NCBI RefSeq assembly: GCF_964355755.1
Contig: NC_092679.1
Span: 3,720,001-3,784,000, forward strand
Origin: Antedon mediterranea
Taxonomy: Eukaryota; Echinodermata; Crinoidea; Comatulida; Antedonidae
Length of the DNA: 64,000 nt
Reading direction: 5' to 3'
Part shown: positions 37,101 through 47,739 of the stretch, one piece after another
Layout of the letters: the number at the start of each line of letters is the position of its first letter
Position numbering within the stretch: position 1 is the first letter of the stretch
Made by a program: the position numbers and the translations under genes
The notes under the pieces: model-generated
Told to the model about the DNA's origin: nothing
Seen by the model: only the letters and a program-made list of their open reading frames with translations
The model's database searches: none

Positions 37101-40100
37101 AATATTTTTCTTACAAATAGTTATCATTTTTATCATATTGCATTTTTACTCATATGCACATTTTAGTATTTTATTCGGTTTTTTCTCATACGATTTTTAT
37201 TTACAGATAAAGTGTTCCTGACCCACCAACGTAGCAGTAGCGAGCCTATCGTGGATTTGAAACCGCTTACAAGTGGTAGGAGTCATCCAGTTGGCCCCTA
37301 CCTTGGTACCGATTCTTGTAATTTCGGCATGCAGCATGGCCCATTGTTGATCTAGGCCTAAGCAAATCGTTGCTTAACCTGCTGATAGCCTAACTAACCA
37401 CTGCTGCCGAACTTACAAACTTATGCCTAGCCCTCTTATGAATCGGTCACCATGATAAGCAATAGTTATAGCCTTAAATATCCTAAAATTATAATTGTGA
37501 ACACAAAAAGGTGCATAGTTGAAACCAGTTTGTAACAGAGTACTGTTGCCCAACCAATCTGGTGTTGCAATTTAGAACTTATGTCTGCCTTACCTCCCCA
37601 CTGTACACCCATTTTTTAAAATCTAAATATATTTTTTATTATATTCTTACCATATTAAACAATAAAATTCCCACCTATTGCAATCTGGTGAGTTGTTCTG
37701 AGGAATAGGAAATTGAAAAACTATTGAATGGAAAATTGTTCTAAAAATAAAATGTGTGGTTTATTCAATACTGTATTCATTAAACTAATCATTTTGCCAT
37801 TTATATTGAAAACATTTATAAAATTGCAATAACCTTATTAAGAAAACAGTGTTTGATTATACACTTTTATCTTATTTAATTCATTTATTTTTATTGAGGT
37901 TTTTCAACATAATAAATACTGCATGCGGATTTGAATTTTCATTGCATGTTAAAACTAATAAATTTCATATTTCTAATAATTCATTGATTAATTTCTAACA
38001 TAATAAAAGTGTTATTTTAAACATTAAAATAGTATGAATGTAACTTCAAAGTTACGAGGGTACATTTTGAGAATTCTCAAATTGTGTTCTGGCTCTTTTT
38101 TGAAGTGATATTCATATTCAATCTAAATATTATTGCATAATGTTATTTAGATATTTACCAGTCTATATTTATATACTGCTTAAATAATATATATAATATA
38201 AACATTTTATCCAACTTTAAAATAACGTTAAACAAAAATGTTAACTACATAGCAATAATATATGGTAGAAATCACAGCAAATATAAGTATCTCATCTATA
38301 CCATAATTACAATATGATTTTTTAATATGCTTTTTTTATTATTTTAAAACTATTAAAACAGACACTTCTTGGAGGATTTTTGTGCGTTGTACCCATCTTG
38401 TATGTCAGCGTTTAATGTCAGTTTGGTCGACAAGCGAATACAAGTATTACAATGTATCCCTGGCAGCGTTAGAACTTCTATCAGGCCTAGCCAGAATAAA
38501 TACATGTGTAGAAGGTTGGTATCTATTTTCGGCTAAATTTGGGATAATTCATGACCTATTTGTGGTAATATTTTATTTTATTACCCAGCGTACTGTGTCT
38601 CTACTGCAAAAACCCAAATAAGGTAAAAAAACCATGAGATATAAAAGCAACAGAACACTTAACCATGCGTGTCTAAACGCTGGAGTTTTGCTAAGTAATG
38701 TGAAAGGGGTATTATTTTGTTATGTGATAGCTGTTAAGCTCTGTTTACACTACCAAACTTTATGTGACAACAAAATGGGATGTGCCCATATATGGACGTG
38801 ATAATGTCATATCACTACCATATTTGGGCACATCACATTTTTAGTCGCATGCAACGCGACTCTACAGCTCACTATGACGGTCGGTCGGTCGGTTGGTAAA
38901 CACTAACTCAAATTTGAGCACGCGACTTCAGCCATGTATATGGCCTTGTTTTGTGACATAATGATTGATAGTGTAGACAGAGCTTTTGATTGTGGACAAA
39001 AAAAAACAATTTACAGTAAATTTTCTGTATTTTTGTACATTTCAGATCAGTTAGAATGCAAACGTGCTGTTCGCTGGATATGTGAGCATATCGTGCATCT
39101 TTGTAGTAAACCATCTCCGCAGCATTCAAAGATTCTGCATTCTATCATAGTAGCCGCATTCCAGTGTTTGACTGTCTGGATTGTCAACCATGAATATCTT
39201 CTGAAAGACAAGGTACTTGTATTCAAAGAGCTAGGTGGTACAATGGTATCAATCAGAAGGATCGTAGATAGCAATCATAAGATCCCTACCTGTATAGGGA
39301 ATGTTCCATTTCCTTTCGAGGGATGCCCATATTTGGGAATGATGGGACTCTATGATATGATCAACACAGAAATGATCAACAACTCTTTACTGAATAGTGT
39401 ACAGGTTTCTTCATCGTGCACATGTATGTAGATACACAGGACCATGTCCCATCTGAAGAACAAGAAGAATGAGAGTAAAGGAATAATTGCATATAATAAC
39501 TAGAGGGTACTCCAAGAGTACAAACCTCCGTCTACTGTAAAATTCCCCTACATAAAATGCCCCCTGAATATTTTTTTTTTACATTTTTTTTTATTAGTTC
39601 TAAGTGTAAATATGTTAACTGCACACTACAAAGTTGTGGATGACAGTGTGGTGTAATGGTTATGTATCCAGCCTCTCACAGTTGACATCGCTGGTTCAAG
39701 TCCCACTGAGGGTTTTTTTTTTTTATTATTTTTTTATTTCTTTTTTTTTAGTTTTTTGTGGACCTTGATCTTTGACCCTGACCCTTCAAAATATAACCAC
39801 AATTATATGATGTGTCATCGATCATTGTGGCTCAGTTTGGTGAGAATCGGATAAAAACTGTGGTCTCTAGGCAGTAAAATAGTTTTTTGTTAGTTGTGAC
39901 CTTGACCTATGACCTTTTCCCCTCAAATTCGAACTCGTCCGAGCTTTTAGGGCATAGATCATTGTTGCCAAATTTGGTGAGAATCGGATAAAAACTGTGG
40001 CCTCCAGGCTGTTCACAGACACACACACAAACACACAAACACACACACACACACATACAGGGGTGAAAACATAACCTCCTTGGCGGAGGTAATAATAATA

Positions 40101-43100
40101 ATGGTAGTCTTATATAGCACCTAATACAATGTTTCTAAATGCTTTACACACAAAATGACCCATACTAATATCCTAAAATAACCAAAAAAACAAAGAAAAG
40201 CAGAGGAACCATTTACACCGCTCTGTTCTCCAGCACTTTAAAACTTCCATATGAGAGCTCGTCAGAAACAGTATTCACAGGAGCTCGAGTTTATACAGGT
40301 AGATAGACGTGACTCATAGACTATCAACACCATTGTTTGTTATGTGTTGCATGTAAAAATTATTGATGGTTTTTTTTTTTGTAGGAATGTTTGCACTGTG
40401 TTTTAGAAGTGATTGAGCTTGGTATATCAGGTAGCAAGTCACGACCCAAGGGATGTGTTCCTCCGGTTTATAAACATGAGAAGGAACTGAAACCAGCATC
40501 AATGAGGGTGAAGGACGCTGCAGAGTCTGTGCTTGCTTGTCTACTCAATCATGTGGTAAATTGTTACTCGGAAAAATTTGCCAATTATAGTACTGTACTT
40601 GTTTTGTTTGTATGTTAGCATGATAGCGCCTACAATTTTCAAGTTACCATTCTGAATTTTTTGGTGTAAATAGGTATATACTCACAGAACATGCCTATTG
40701 GAATTCAAGAAAACCTGTTCATTAATAACTTCACAAATAAAAAAAAATAAAGTAAAAAAAATGTATCTTTCAACATTTTGCCAAGTACTACTATCATTTT
40801 ATTATTTATTTTCCTCAAAATAGAAAGGCAGTGATGTCTCTTTAGATAAATTATTGCAAAAACACGTTCATTAGCTTTGAGGCCATTTAGATTAATTTGA
40901 TGTGTAAATATAACTGTAATTTAAATCTTAATCCTTGTCAAGAGAACCGAGAAGGAGATTGAGCTCTGCCAACTAACTAATATTACAGAATGCTATCCCA
41001 AAGTGAAAGCAGTAATATTTATTTATATTTGGTTTATTTTGATGTTTTTTAGGGAAGTTTCCCCTCTCCGATGGGTCCTTCATCTGTTGTATCCTTGCTG
41101 GACGAGGAATCCATCCTGAAGTTGGTGAAGGAGAAGTCGTCTAATGTGACATTCAAGTATTTTGTTCTGGAGAACAACACACTGCTAGCCATTCTAGAAC
41201 ACCCTGTGGCAGAAGAAAAACGTATGTTTAATTTACTTTAACTTTCTAAAGCTCTGTCCACACTACCAAACTACTTTGACAGAAATGTGTGATGTGCCCA
41301 AATATAATATCATCGTGTCCATATATGGGCACATCACATTTTGTTGTCACATAAAGTTTTATAGTGTAGACAGAGCTGAAGAGAGCTGTTTCAAATAAAG
41401 TTTTCTATTCTTTTCCCCTCTTCTATATTTAGGAAAAGTCATCCATCTTTAAGTACTAAATCTAATTTGCAAATTCTCATTCCATCAAAGCTCTAAGCAT
41501 TTTATCGTCTTAATTACATTTTACATTGGTTTTTTTCCAGATCCTCTTCCTACTGCCACCATACTTCTTCGCGGTCTGATGGGTCGTCATGCATGGGTTG
41601 TTCAACAACGCCATTGGCCGAAATCGGAGAAAGTAAGAAACATTATTTTTATCAAGAAGTTGTGTGTATTTTTGTTCTAGTCTTTTAAACATTTTTAATA
41701 TAATTCTGTTCTACTGTACCTATTAATTTAGGAGGCAGCGCAAGAACGTTTAAAATATCCAGCCCGCCCTCAACCAATGGACAATGTTGGCACTCATCAT
41801 GAAATCACATCACGAAACTTTCCTGAAATGGTCGACAAAATCCAGCTAACAAATGCGTAAGTAAACATCAACATTCATCATTAAAATTTTGTAGTGTAGT
41901 ACTACACATTTTGGGAAATAAATTTGGATCTCTTATAAGTGAAAGATTTTTACGATCGTCCTAAAGAAAATTATAAGAAAAATATTATACATATAGTCTA
42001 TGAAGAATTTGATATTTAAAAAAAAATATTTTAGTTAGTTAGTGTTCGGAAACAATTGCTAATGAAGAACCAATGCTCTGCCAAAACAGTGTTTTATTTT
42101 TGTTTATTACATACCATATTAAAAGTCTTTTAGTCAGAAATGATAGATTTCATCTTTCATCATAAAATTTTAATAGTTTATCAATGACTTTTATTGCATA
42201 GTGATAGAAGTATTCCAACAATGTCGAACATTGAAACGGAACAATCAAAAACGGACCATGAAGCTTTGAAAGTTTTACTAGAAAAACAGATAAAATATGA
42301 GGAATGTGTGAAATCATCAGCAGAAGATGAGCTGGCTAATGTTGCCTTCCCAAACCCTAGGACAGAAGCCAAACCTCCTAGGCCTAAACAAGAGTTTAGC
42401 CCTGCTAGGCTACTGTTATCACACCTTGGATTTCTCACGTTAGGTACATTAAAAGTAAGTATTTTCCAAACCCTGTATGATGTATTAATACAATGTAGGC
42501 TTCATTTGGCTATGAAGCTATAAAGTGTAATAGCTGCATGGTTTTACCAAGGGAGTTGTAATTAATTAGTTACTAATCTAATTACAACTCCCTGGCTTAC
42601 CTCACTAAACTAATTCTATCTAAATTTACAACCAGGAACCAGCTAATAGCTCTGTACCGCCTTCATTAGTCATGTTAGACTCCACACAGCCTGGATTTGA
42701 AACAGATTTAGAATTATTGGACAGTATACCATGCAGGACATTTGACACTGGCTTTGTATTCTATGTAAAGTCTGGACAGAGGACACCAAATGAAATACTA
42801 GCTAATGTGGTAAGAAAAATAGATCAGTTTCTGTACTGTACTGTAGCTAATAAGCTAGTTCATCTTCATTATTTATTATTATTATTACATTTATTTTCTC
42901 CACTCTTACACTATCAAACTAGTTTGACAAAAAAAGTGTGATGTGCCCAAAATATGGTAGTTATATGCCCAAATATGGTAGTGATATGACATCATCATGT
43001 CCATATATGGGCACATTTTTTTGTCACATAATGTTTGATAGTGTAGACAGAGCTTAACAAGTGATCTTTTCCTTTTTTCCTCTAATCCAATTTTCATTTC

Positions 43101-46100
43101 TTTGATATCATCTTTGGTCATCTTCTTACGCTTACCAACAACTTCTAAATTCCAAGCTCTCTTTTCTTGTTCCTCTTCATCTCTTAAAACATGTCAATCT
43201 AGAGTACAATTGTTTCCATCAAATTTTAATGTTGTGATATAATTATGATGATAGAATTTAATTGTTTTCCCTTTCTTCATGTTTTCTTCTACATCAGTTA
43301 TCCAGTGCAACAGTGCCCCCACACTTTCTGGAGTTTCTTAATAATCTCGGCTGGCCGGTTGACATAGCAACACATGCTGGATGGTCAGGTCATATCAGCA
43401 CAAGCTGGAAGATGGAAGATTCTGAGATCATTGGTTCAAGTTTTGGTAGTATGTTATTAACCTTCACTGTCACCATTTGTTTTCAAAGTACTTAAAGTTA
43501 GTGAAAATATTATCCAAGTTTGTTATTGCTAATTGCATGCTTGTATCGCCAACTATTTGTGTACCATGTTGGGCACTGTTATCCCCTGTTGTCAATAAAG
43601 AATAATAATAATAGGTATGGCTATAAAAAAGGAAGGTATAACTTGGTACTTAGTGCATTGATCCCTTTGCAGCTCAAAGGTGAAGCCTCAGAGCCAAAAT
43701 TTTCAAAAACGTAGAAAAGTGAGAAAACACAAGGGTGCATTAAAACGTGTGAATATAATAAATAAAGTATGTAGGTAAACATTAACTCCTAAATGTGATT
43801 ATTTCACATAGATATAGATGCATATGTAGATCATGGAGGCAGTCTGTACAATGGCCAGCATCAGGTTCTTTACTATGCTGACAGCACATCAGAAATGGCA
43901 TTTGTAGTTCCTTCGCAACGGGTCCACAGTCTTGATAGAAGCCATTCTGTCGAGGGTAAGCCTCAAATGTTATTATTGTCTTTTCTGTAAGAATTTTGTA
44001 TCATACTATAAGGCACTTTATTTAGTACCAAATGAACAGTTTCATTTACGATAGTTTATTGTTTATACATGGGCTTATTTTATACAAATATATCCGCCTT
44101 ATTTCAGCCCTTGATCAACCATCTGGTAAGCAAAACCTATCACCTTATGGATCCAAGAGTCTACCACTCTACCAAAATCCTCAGCAGAGACCTTTGACCC
44201 TTGACCTGCCTGTGGAGAATACAGCCCCAGCCCAGATCAGCCCTAGCCTAGACAAGAAGAGGAAGCTATCCACGAGAGCAGGCATGATTGGAGGTTCGCA
44301 TATGAAAGTGCTGGTTGTCTGCTTGGAGTGCTTGGCTGATGCAGACACATTCCCTATTAGTAAGTTATTTTATTTTTTATTTTCTGTTCGACAAACAGTG
44401 TTTTTAAAAGCATTTAATACCTTTAATATGTTATTATATTAGACTATTTACCCTCTAATAATAGATTAACTTAAATACATGTGGATTTATTTATAACCAT
44501 ACAGACTTTATTTTAATGCAGCCATTGAATTGTTGTCAGGCCCAGGGGTATTGTTTGATATCATGATAATCCATTTAAAATTGACTTCTTTTTATTGATA
44601 ATCTTCTCAAGATTTAAAACAACTTAAAGCAATTATGAAGAGTAACAGTAAACAGATTTCATATTTGAGTATCTCGGCCTATTGGCTTAAGACTTGGCTA
44701 CCCTTTCAGTGTAGACCTACAATTGCTTAGGAAAAATACATGTATTCATTATGTTTGTCTCAAGTAACAATAAACCATCTGTTTAAATTAGTTGTCATGT
44801 GCTATCAACATAGATAATACTAATACAGATAGCCAACCCTAGAGTATCTATCTAAGCCCACCTAAGAAAATCTATAAGCCCACCTAAGATAATCTATAAG
44901 CCCACCTAAGATAATATATAAGCCCACCTAAAAGATATAAGCCAACCTTAGAGAATCTACAGTATAAACCCACCATAGAGTATCAATAAGCCCACCATAG
45001 AGAATCTATAAGCCCACCTAAGAGGATGTACTGTATAAGCCCACCTAAGATAATCTATAAGCCCACCATAGAGTATTTATAAGACTAATGGTTACCCTAC
45101 TTCCAAATATTAGTTTTTCTACAATACAATTAATGTGTGTGATAGACATATAGAAACTTGTCCCTTTTACTCAGGGGGAGTAAATATGGTTTACTCATCT
45201 GAAATGTTCATCCTTTGTGAGACCAAAAGGAATTTAATAATACCACTGTTTTCACAGGTGAACTATTGACTGAAACCAGTACTGGCCTAGAATACCTGCA
45301 AGGCAGCAGTAGTAGCTCATTGAGGAGTGGACGAACCAACGATCAAGTGGCCATCATCTTTATACAGCCATTGAAGAGCGGCCTCTATAGGATACAGTTA
45401 CAAGGATCGTTAGTGAAACTTCTCTATCAGTTTTATCAGTCAAAATAATATGATTGTTTGTATTGGTGAATTAAGGTCAAAATATTAAATTTTAGATTAC
45501 ATTTCACAGAAATTGCTGAAGTATTCTCATTTTTCACCCACTTCTAACCAAATTAGAACTAATATAAATTCATTATTAAAGTGTCACCTGTATCATGCAC
45601 CTGTCTACATAGTAAATATTATATTATGAAAATTATTATTACATTGTCTAATATATGTATTTTTTTTGCAGTGCTTTAAACACTAACCCATTAGTTGATG
45701 GTATGGTTGTAAGTCGGCGTTCACTTGGTACTTTGGTGCGACAGACGTGTATTAATATATGCAATAGAAAACGGCTAGAATGTGATATGTACGTATAGAT
45801 AATTTTACATTTTGATAACTCCACCACAAAATAATATGATAAATTGAAAAACAGAAATTGTGAGTTTGAATTTTACACTGTTAGTTGCTTTATCCTTATT
45901 TCTGATGGCGATGGGTAAGTATTTCTTATTTTATACTGGTTAACCTCTTCAATAAAAAGTATATAAAAACACCAACACCTCTGTCAAAACTATGTAAATT
46001 AAAATAAATGTTTCTATATCTAACTATTGTAAATTTTGAAATGATTTATATTTTTATTTAATTTTATTTTCAAGGCATTGTCCGCCTCATGTTAAACGAC

Positions 46101-46183
46101 GTCAAAAGATACAGGAAATGGTGAATAAATATCGCAGGCGTTTGACGTCGCCTCAATTTTACACGCACCTTTTTATGGACTGA
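28115..46183 (+). CDS. RALGAPB: Ral GTPase-activating protein subunit beta, complete, 28 coding exons
   Basis: Non-catalytic partner of the RalGAP alpha subunits; the cytosolic heterodimer switches off RalA/RalB. Exons: 28115-28327, 28536-28731, 29091-29249, 29375-29608, 30468-30728, 31050-31403, 33333-33341, 34762-35069, 35499-35641, 35814-35911, 36023-36175, 36342-36429, 36527-36594, 37207-37275, 38362-38514, 39046-39212, 40385-40555, 41053-41221, 41541-41632, 41732-41856, 42202-42454, 42636-42809, 43298-43445, 43812-43955, 44108-44359, 45258-45408, 45672-45788, 46075-46183. Phases chain; 4,578 nt give 1,525 residues, close to the vertebrate protein (about 1,490). Recognisable blocks: start [122 protein letters not shown]. 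The C-terminal third (about 1160-1490) is the Rap/Ran-GAP-like region. Exons 13 and 14 are poorly conserved, and exon 14 has a second possible donor at 37314. Confidence 0.95.
28745..28894. repeat. 56-bp perfect inverted repeat around a hammerhead-like core
   Basis: Arms 28745-28800 and 28839-28894 are exact complements. The 38-nt spacer contains a 7-bp hairpin, GCTGTCC (28804-28810) with GGACAGC (28816-28822). Minus-strand text CTGAAGA, helix, GAAAC, GTC has the order of a hammerhead ribozyme. It lies in RALGAPB intron 2, 14 bp after the exon 2 donor. Confidence 0.95.
28795..28830 (-). ncRNA. hammerhead-ribozyme-like motif (Penelope-type, degenerate?)
   Basis: Reading the minus strand from 28830: CTGAAGA fits the conserved CUGANGA box, then a 7-bp stem II with 5-nt loop, then GAAA (28803-28800), then C-T-GTC with predicted cleavage after 28795. 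Helix III would be only two pairs. An extra A follows CUGAAGA, so the first stem II pair is unusual. Similar boxes occur in Penelope-like retroelements. Activity is not shown. Confidence 0.45.
29697..30322. mobile_element. candidate non-autonomous DNA element with terminal inverted repeats
   Basis: The left end TTTAAAGCCCCATTCCCT and the right end AGGGAAGGGGTCTTTAA are imperfect inverted repeats. The interior is more CpG-rich than the flanks and has no protein frame. A TTAA/TTTA-like flank occurs at both ends. It lies in RALGAPB intron 4. Confidence 0.55.
31404..33332. other. RALGAPB intron 6, AT-rich, no recognised element
   Basis: About 1.9 kb of AT-rich sequence with long T-rich runs toward the right end. 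A short phase-compatible frame after CTTTTCAG at about 31840 was considered but has no support. Confidence 0.5.
33333..33341 (+). CDS. RALGAPB: candidate 9-nt microexon of RALGAPB
   Basis: CATCTATGG is flanked by TTCTTCAG and GTGAGT, a strong acceptor and donor. Both flanking exons (6 and 8) join in phase 1, so including it adds exactly three residues (A-S-M) and skipping it keeps the frame. Confidence 0.5.
34103..34710. repeat. 18-bp minisatellite, about 30 copies
   Basis: Unit CCCAGGGTAAGCTTATTG, with variants TTCC, ACCC and AACC in place of some bases. A HindIII site recurs in most units. Because 18 is a multiple of three it leaves long open frames on both strands, which are not genes. 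It ends about 50 bp before RALGAPB exon 8. Confidence 0.95.
36186..36304. mobile_element. MITE copy 10 (5' terminus missing)
   Basis: It starts inside the element about 10 bp after the exon 11 donor of RALGAPB and ends GTGTAGACAGAGCTTAA. It contains CArG box CCATATATGG and a perfect CRE, TGACGTCA. Confidence 0.85.
37276..38361. other. RALGAPB intron 14
   Basis: The first 300 bp (to about 37560) is less AT-rich and may be an old dispersed repeat. The remainder is AT-rich with no recognisable feature. Confidence 0.4.
38734..38986. mobile_element. MITE copy 11 with nested insertion
   Basis: Termini TTAAGCTCTGTTTACAC and GTGTAGACAGAGCTTTT enclose the usual arms with two CArG boxes, CCATATATGG and CCATATTTGG. 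About 100 bp (38843-38946) interrupts the right half: it starts GTCGCATGCAACGCGACTC, holds a short GGTC run and ends near GCACGCGACTTCAGCCATG. Confidence 0.85.
39490..40091 (-). mobile_element. dispersed repeat with CCTCCGCCAAGGAGG end and GT microsatellite
   Basis: On the minus strand it starts TACCTCCGCCAAGGAGGTTA, followed by a GT-rich microsatellite. Two copies of ATCCGATTCTCACCAAA follow, each near ACCTTGACC-type text. It ends ACGGAGGTTTGTACTC, TTGGAGTACCC. This organisation is familiar from repeats common in marine invertebrate genomes. It lies in RALGAPB intron 16. Confidence 0.65.
39646..39712 (+). repeat. tRNA-like (SINE head or tRNA pseudogene) segment
   Basis: Plus strand: TGGTGTAATGGTTATG resembles an A box and GGTTCAAGTCC is a perfect B box 35 bp on. 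GACAGTG and CACTGAG could form an imperfect acceptor stem, followed by a T run of at least ten. A working tRNA is unlikely because the arms pair poorly. Confidence 0.5.
40092..40290. mobile_element. second dispersed repeat (TATATAGCACCTAATAC type)
   Basis: Starts after an (AAT)n run with GGTAGTCTTATATAGCACC and AATGCTTTACACAC, a text style common in invertebrate SINE/LINE tails. No coding content. Confidence 0.4.
41247..41377. mobile_element. MITE copy 12
   Basis: Left end TAAAGCTCTGTCCACAC, right end GTGTAGACAGAGCTGAA, CArG box CCATATATGG. It lies in RALGAPB intron 18, about 26 bp after the donor. Confidence 0.9.
42547..42597. repeat. short inverted repeat
   Basis: AGGGAGTTGTAATTA and its complement TAATTACAACTCCCT form 15-bp arms, flanked by CCA and TGG. 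It lies in RALGAPB intron 21. Confidence 0.85.
42901..43056. mobile_element. MITE copy 13
   Basis: Nearly complete copy; both CCAAATATGG and CCATATATGG are perfect CArG boxes. It lies in RALGAPB intron 22, about 90 bp after the donor. Confidence 0.9.
44836..45083. repeat. imperfect tandem repeat, about 22-28 bp unit
   Basis: About ten units built on TATAAGCCCACCTAAGATAA, with variants CCACCATAGAG. It lies in RALGAPB intron 25. Confidence 0.85.
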
Positions 46184-46450
46184 CAGTTTGGATGTAAATT
46201 CTGCAAATTGGATAGACTAGATGATGAGGTGATTGCTTGTCTGCAAGTGAGAGGAAAAGTTGGTAATATATTTGAGAAAAAAAAGTGTCTTTTGAAGAAT
46301 CAGTTCCAGTTCTAAAGTAGAATTCCGGTGAAAATTCAGAGGACATCCCTGTCAAGTGCATATCCTTTGTAGAGGAGATACTTCTATTTAGTGGCTATCC
46401 CTACCTTAGTCTATGTTCTAGACAGCAATTTACTTAATGTTGATAAAAAG

Positions 46451-46456
46451 AATAAA
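46451..46456 (+). terminator. RALGAPB polyadenylation signal AATAAA
   Basis: AATAAA 268 bp after the TGA stop (46181-46183), followed by a short TA microsatellite. Confidence 0.6.
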
Positions 46457-46624
46457 CATTTTACCATGTTATATATATATATATACTTGATCTGGAATCA
46501 TTGTGAACAAAATTCACAACGCGGCACTCGTAAAGAATTATCAACATAAAGAGAAACAATAATTAGAGGCAAGTCTACCCCTGTAGATATGTATAAATAT
46601 GAATGTACTTAATAATATTGTTTA

Positions 46625-46898
46625 ATATAATCCCATGAGTATAATCCCATGCTCAAGTATAATCCCATGCTCGAGTGTAATCCTATGCTCGAGTGTAATC
46701 CCATGCTCGAGTGTAATCCCATGCTCGAGTGTAATCCCATGCTCGAGTGTAATCCCATGCTCGAGTGTAATCGCATTCTCGAGTGTCATCCCATTCTCGA
46801 GTGTAATCGCATTCTCGAGTGTAATCGCATTCTCGAGTGTCATCCCATTCTCGAGTGTAATCCCATACTCCCAAGTATAATCCCATGCTCGAGTATCC
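46625..46898. repeat. 18-bp minisatellite, about 15 copies
   Basis: Unit TCGAGTGTAATCCCATGC, with variants GCATTC and CAAGTA. XhoI sites recur. The open frames seen on both strands are a by-product of the 18-bp period. Confidence 0.95.
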
Positions 46899-46899
46899 C

Positions 46900-47580
46900 A
46901 CCCATTTTAGGCTATATTCATTCAAGCACAAGACTTTGGTAAATCCACTGCCTCAACCCTCTCATTTTTGTTTGATTTGTTGAATTTTTGAACCAAGCCC
47001 TCTAAACTAAATTCTCTTTTCTCAATGACGATAATGAAAATAATTGTTAAATGTAATCAAATTGAGAGGAACTATACTCGGTGATAAAGGGTAGTGGTAA
47101 CATTAATTGTTATAATATTGATTATGAACATACTGATAATGAATATAATATTAATTTAAAGTTTTTATCTGGAACAAAATAATGTTGTTTATTGATCTAA
47201 ACAATTGTTATGTAAATAAAATCACATGATCACATCAATGTATGTTGAATGGTTTGAATGCTACGACACATTCGGTCGTTCATTGTGAAAACTCTGGCTT
47301 TAATTAGTTTACTCACATAATACTATTAATATTAATTTATTATATAATTATGAATATTAAGCATTTTAAATTAATTTGTATTGTTTTATAATTGTGTATT
47401 ATCAAGTCAGCTATGTTAAAATGTATATATTACATACCTCATTTAATTCAAATCGTGTATATTTCCGATATCAATAAATGGAAATATTTTTGTCAGAATA
47501 AATTAACTTTTTTTCAAATAAACAAATTTGTCGATTTGTCGTTATACATGTCGATATTTGGCCATTTTTTGAAAATTTCC
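46900..47580. other. intergenic AT-rich spacer
   Basis: Between the minisatellite and the fold-back region. No gene or recognisable repeat. Confidence 0.5.
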
Positions 47581-47587
47581 CTGTTTA

Positions 47588-47622
47588 ATATAATCCCATG
47601 CTCGAGTGTAATCCCATGCTAG
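47588..47622. repeat. isolated two-unit copy of the 18-bp minisatellite
   Basis: It contains CTCGAGTGTAATCCCATGC, the unit of the array at 46625-46898, about 690 bp away. Confidence 0.85.
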
Positions 47623-47739
47623 TAATTTTTTCGAAAAATGGCCTAAGTAGCCACTTTTTTTTAAATTCAACTATTATGCGAAAATAGTGCCATATATTGT
47701 GTTATCATCATCTTATAGAGCCATAGTAACTATAGTTAT

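Noticed and set aside
46622-46942. Open frames ITLEHG-type, CNPMLE-type and IPCSSV-type
   Set aside because: By-products of the second 18-bp minisatellite.
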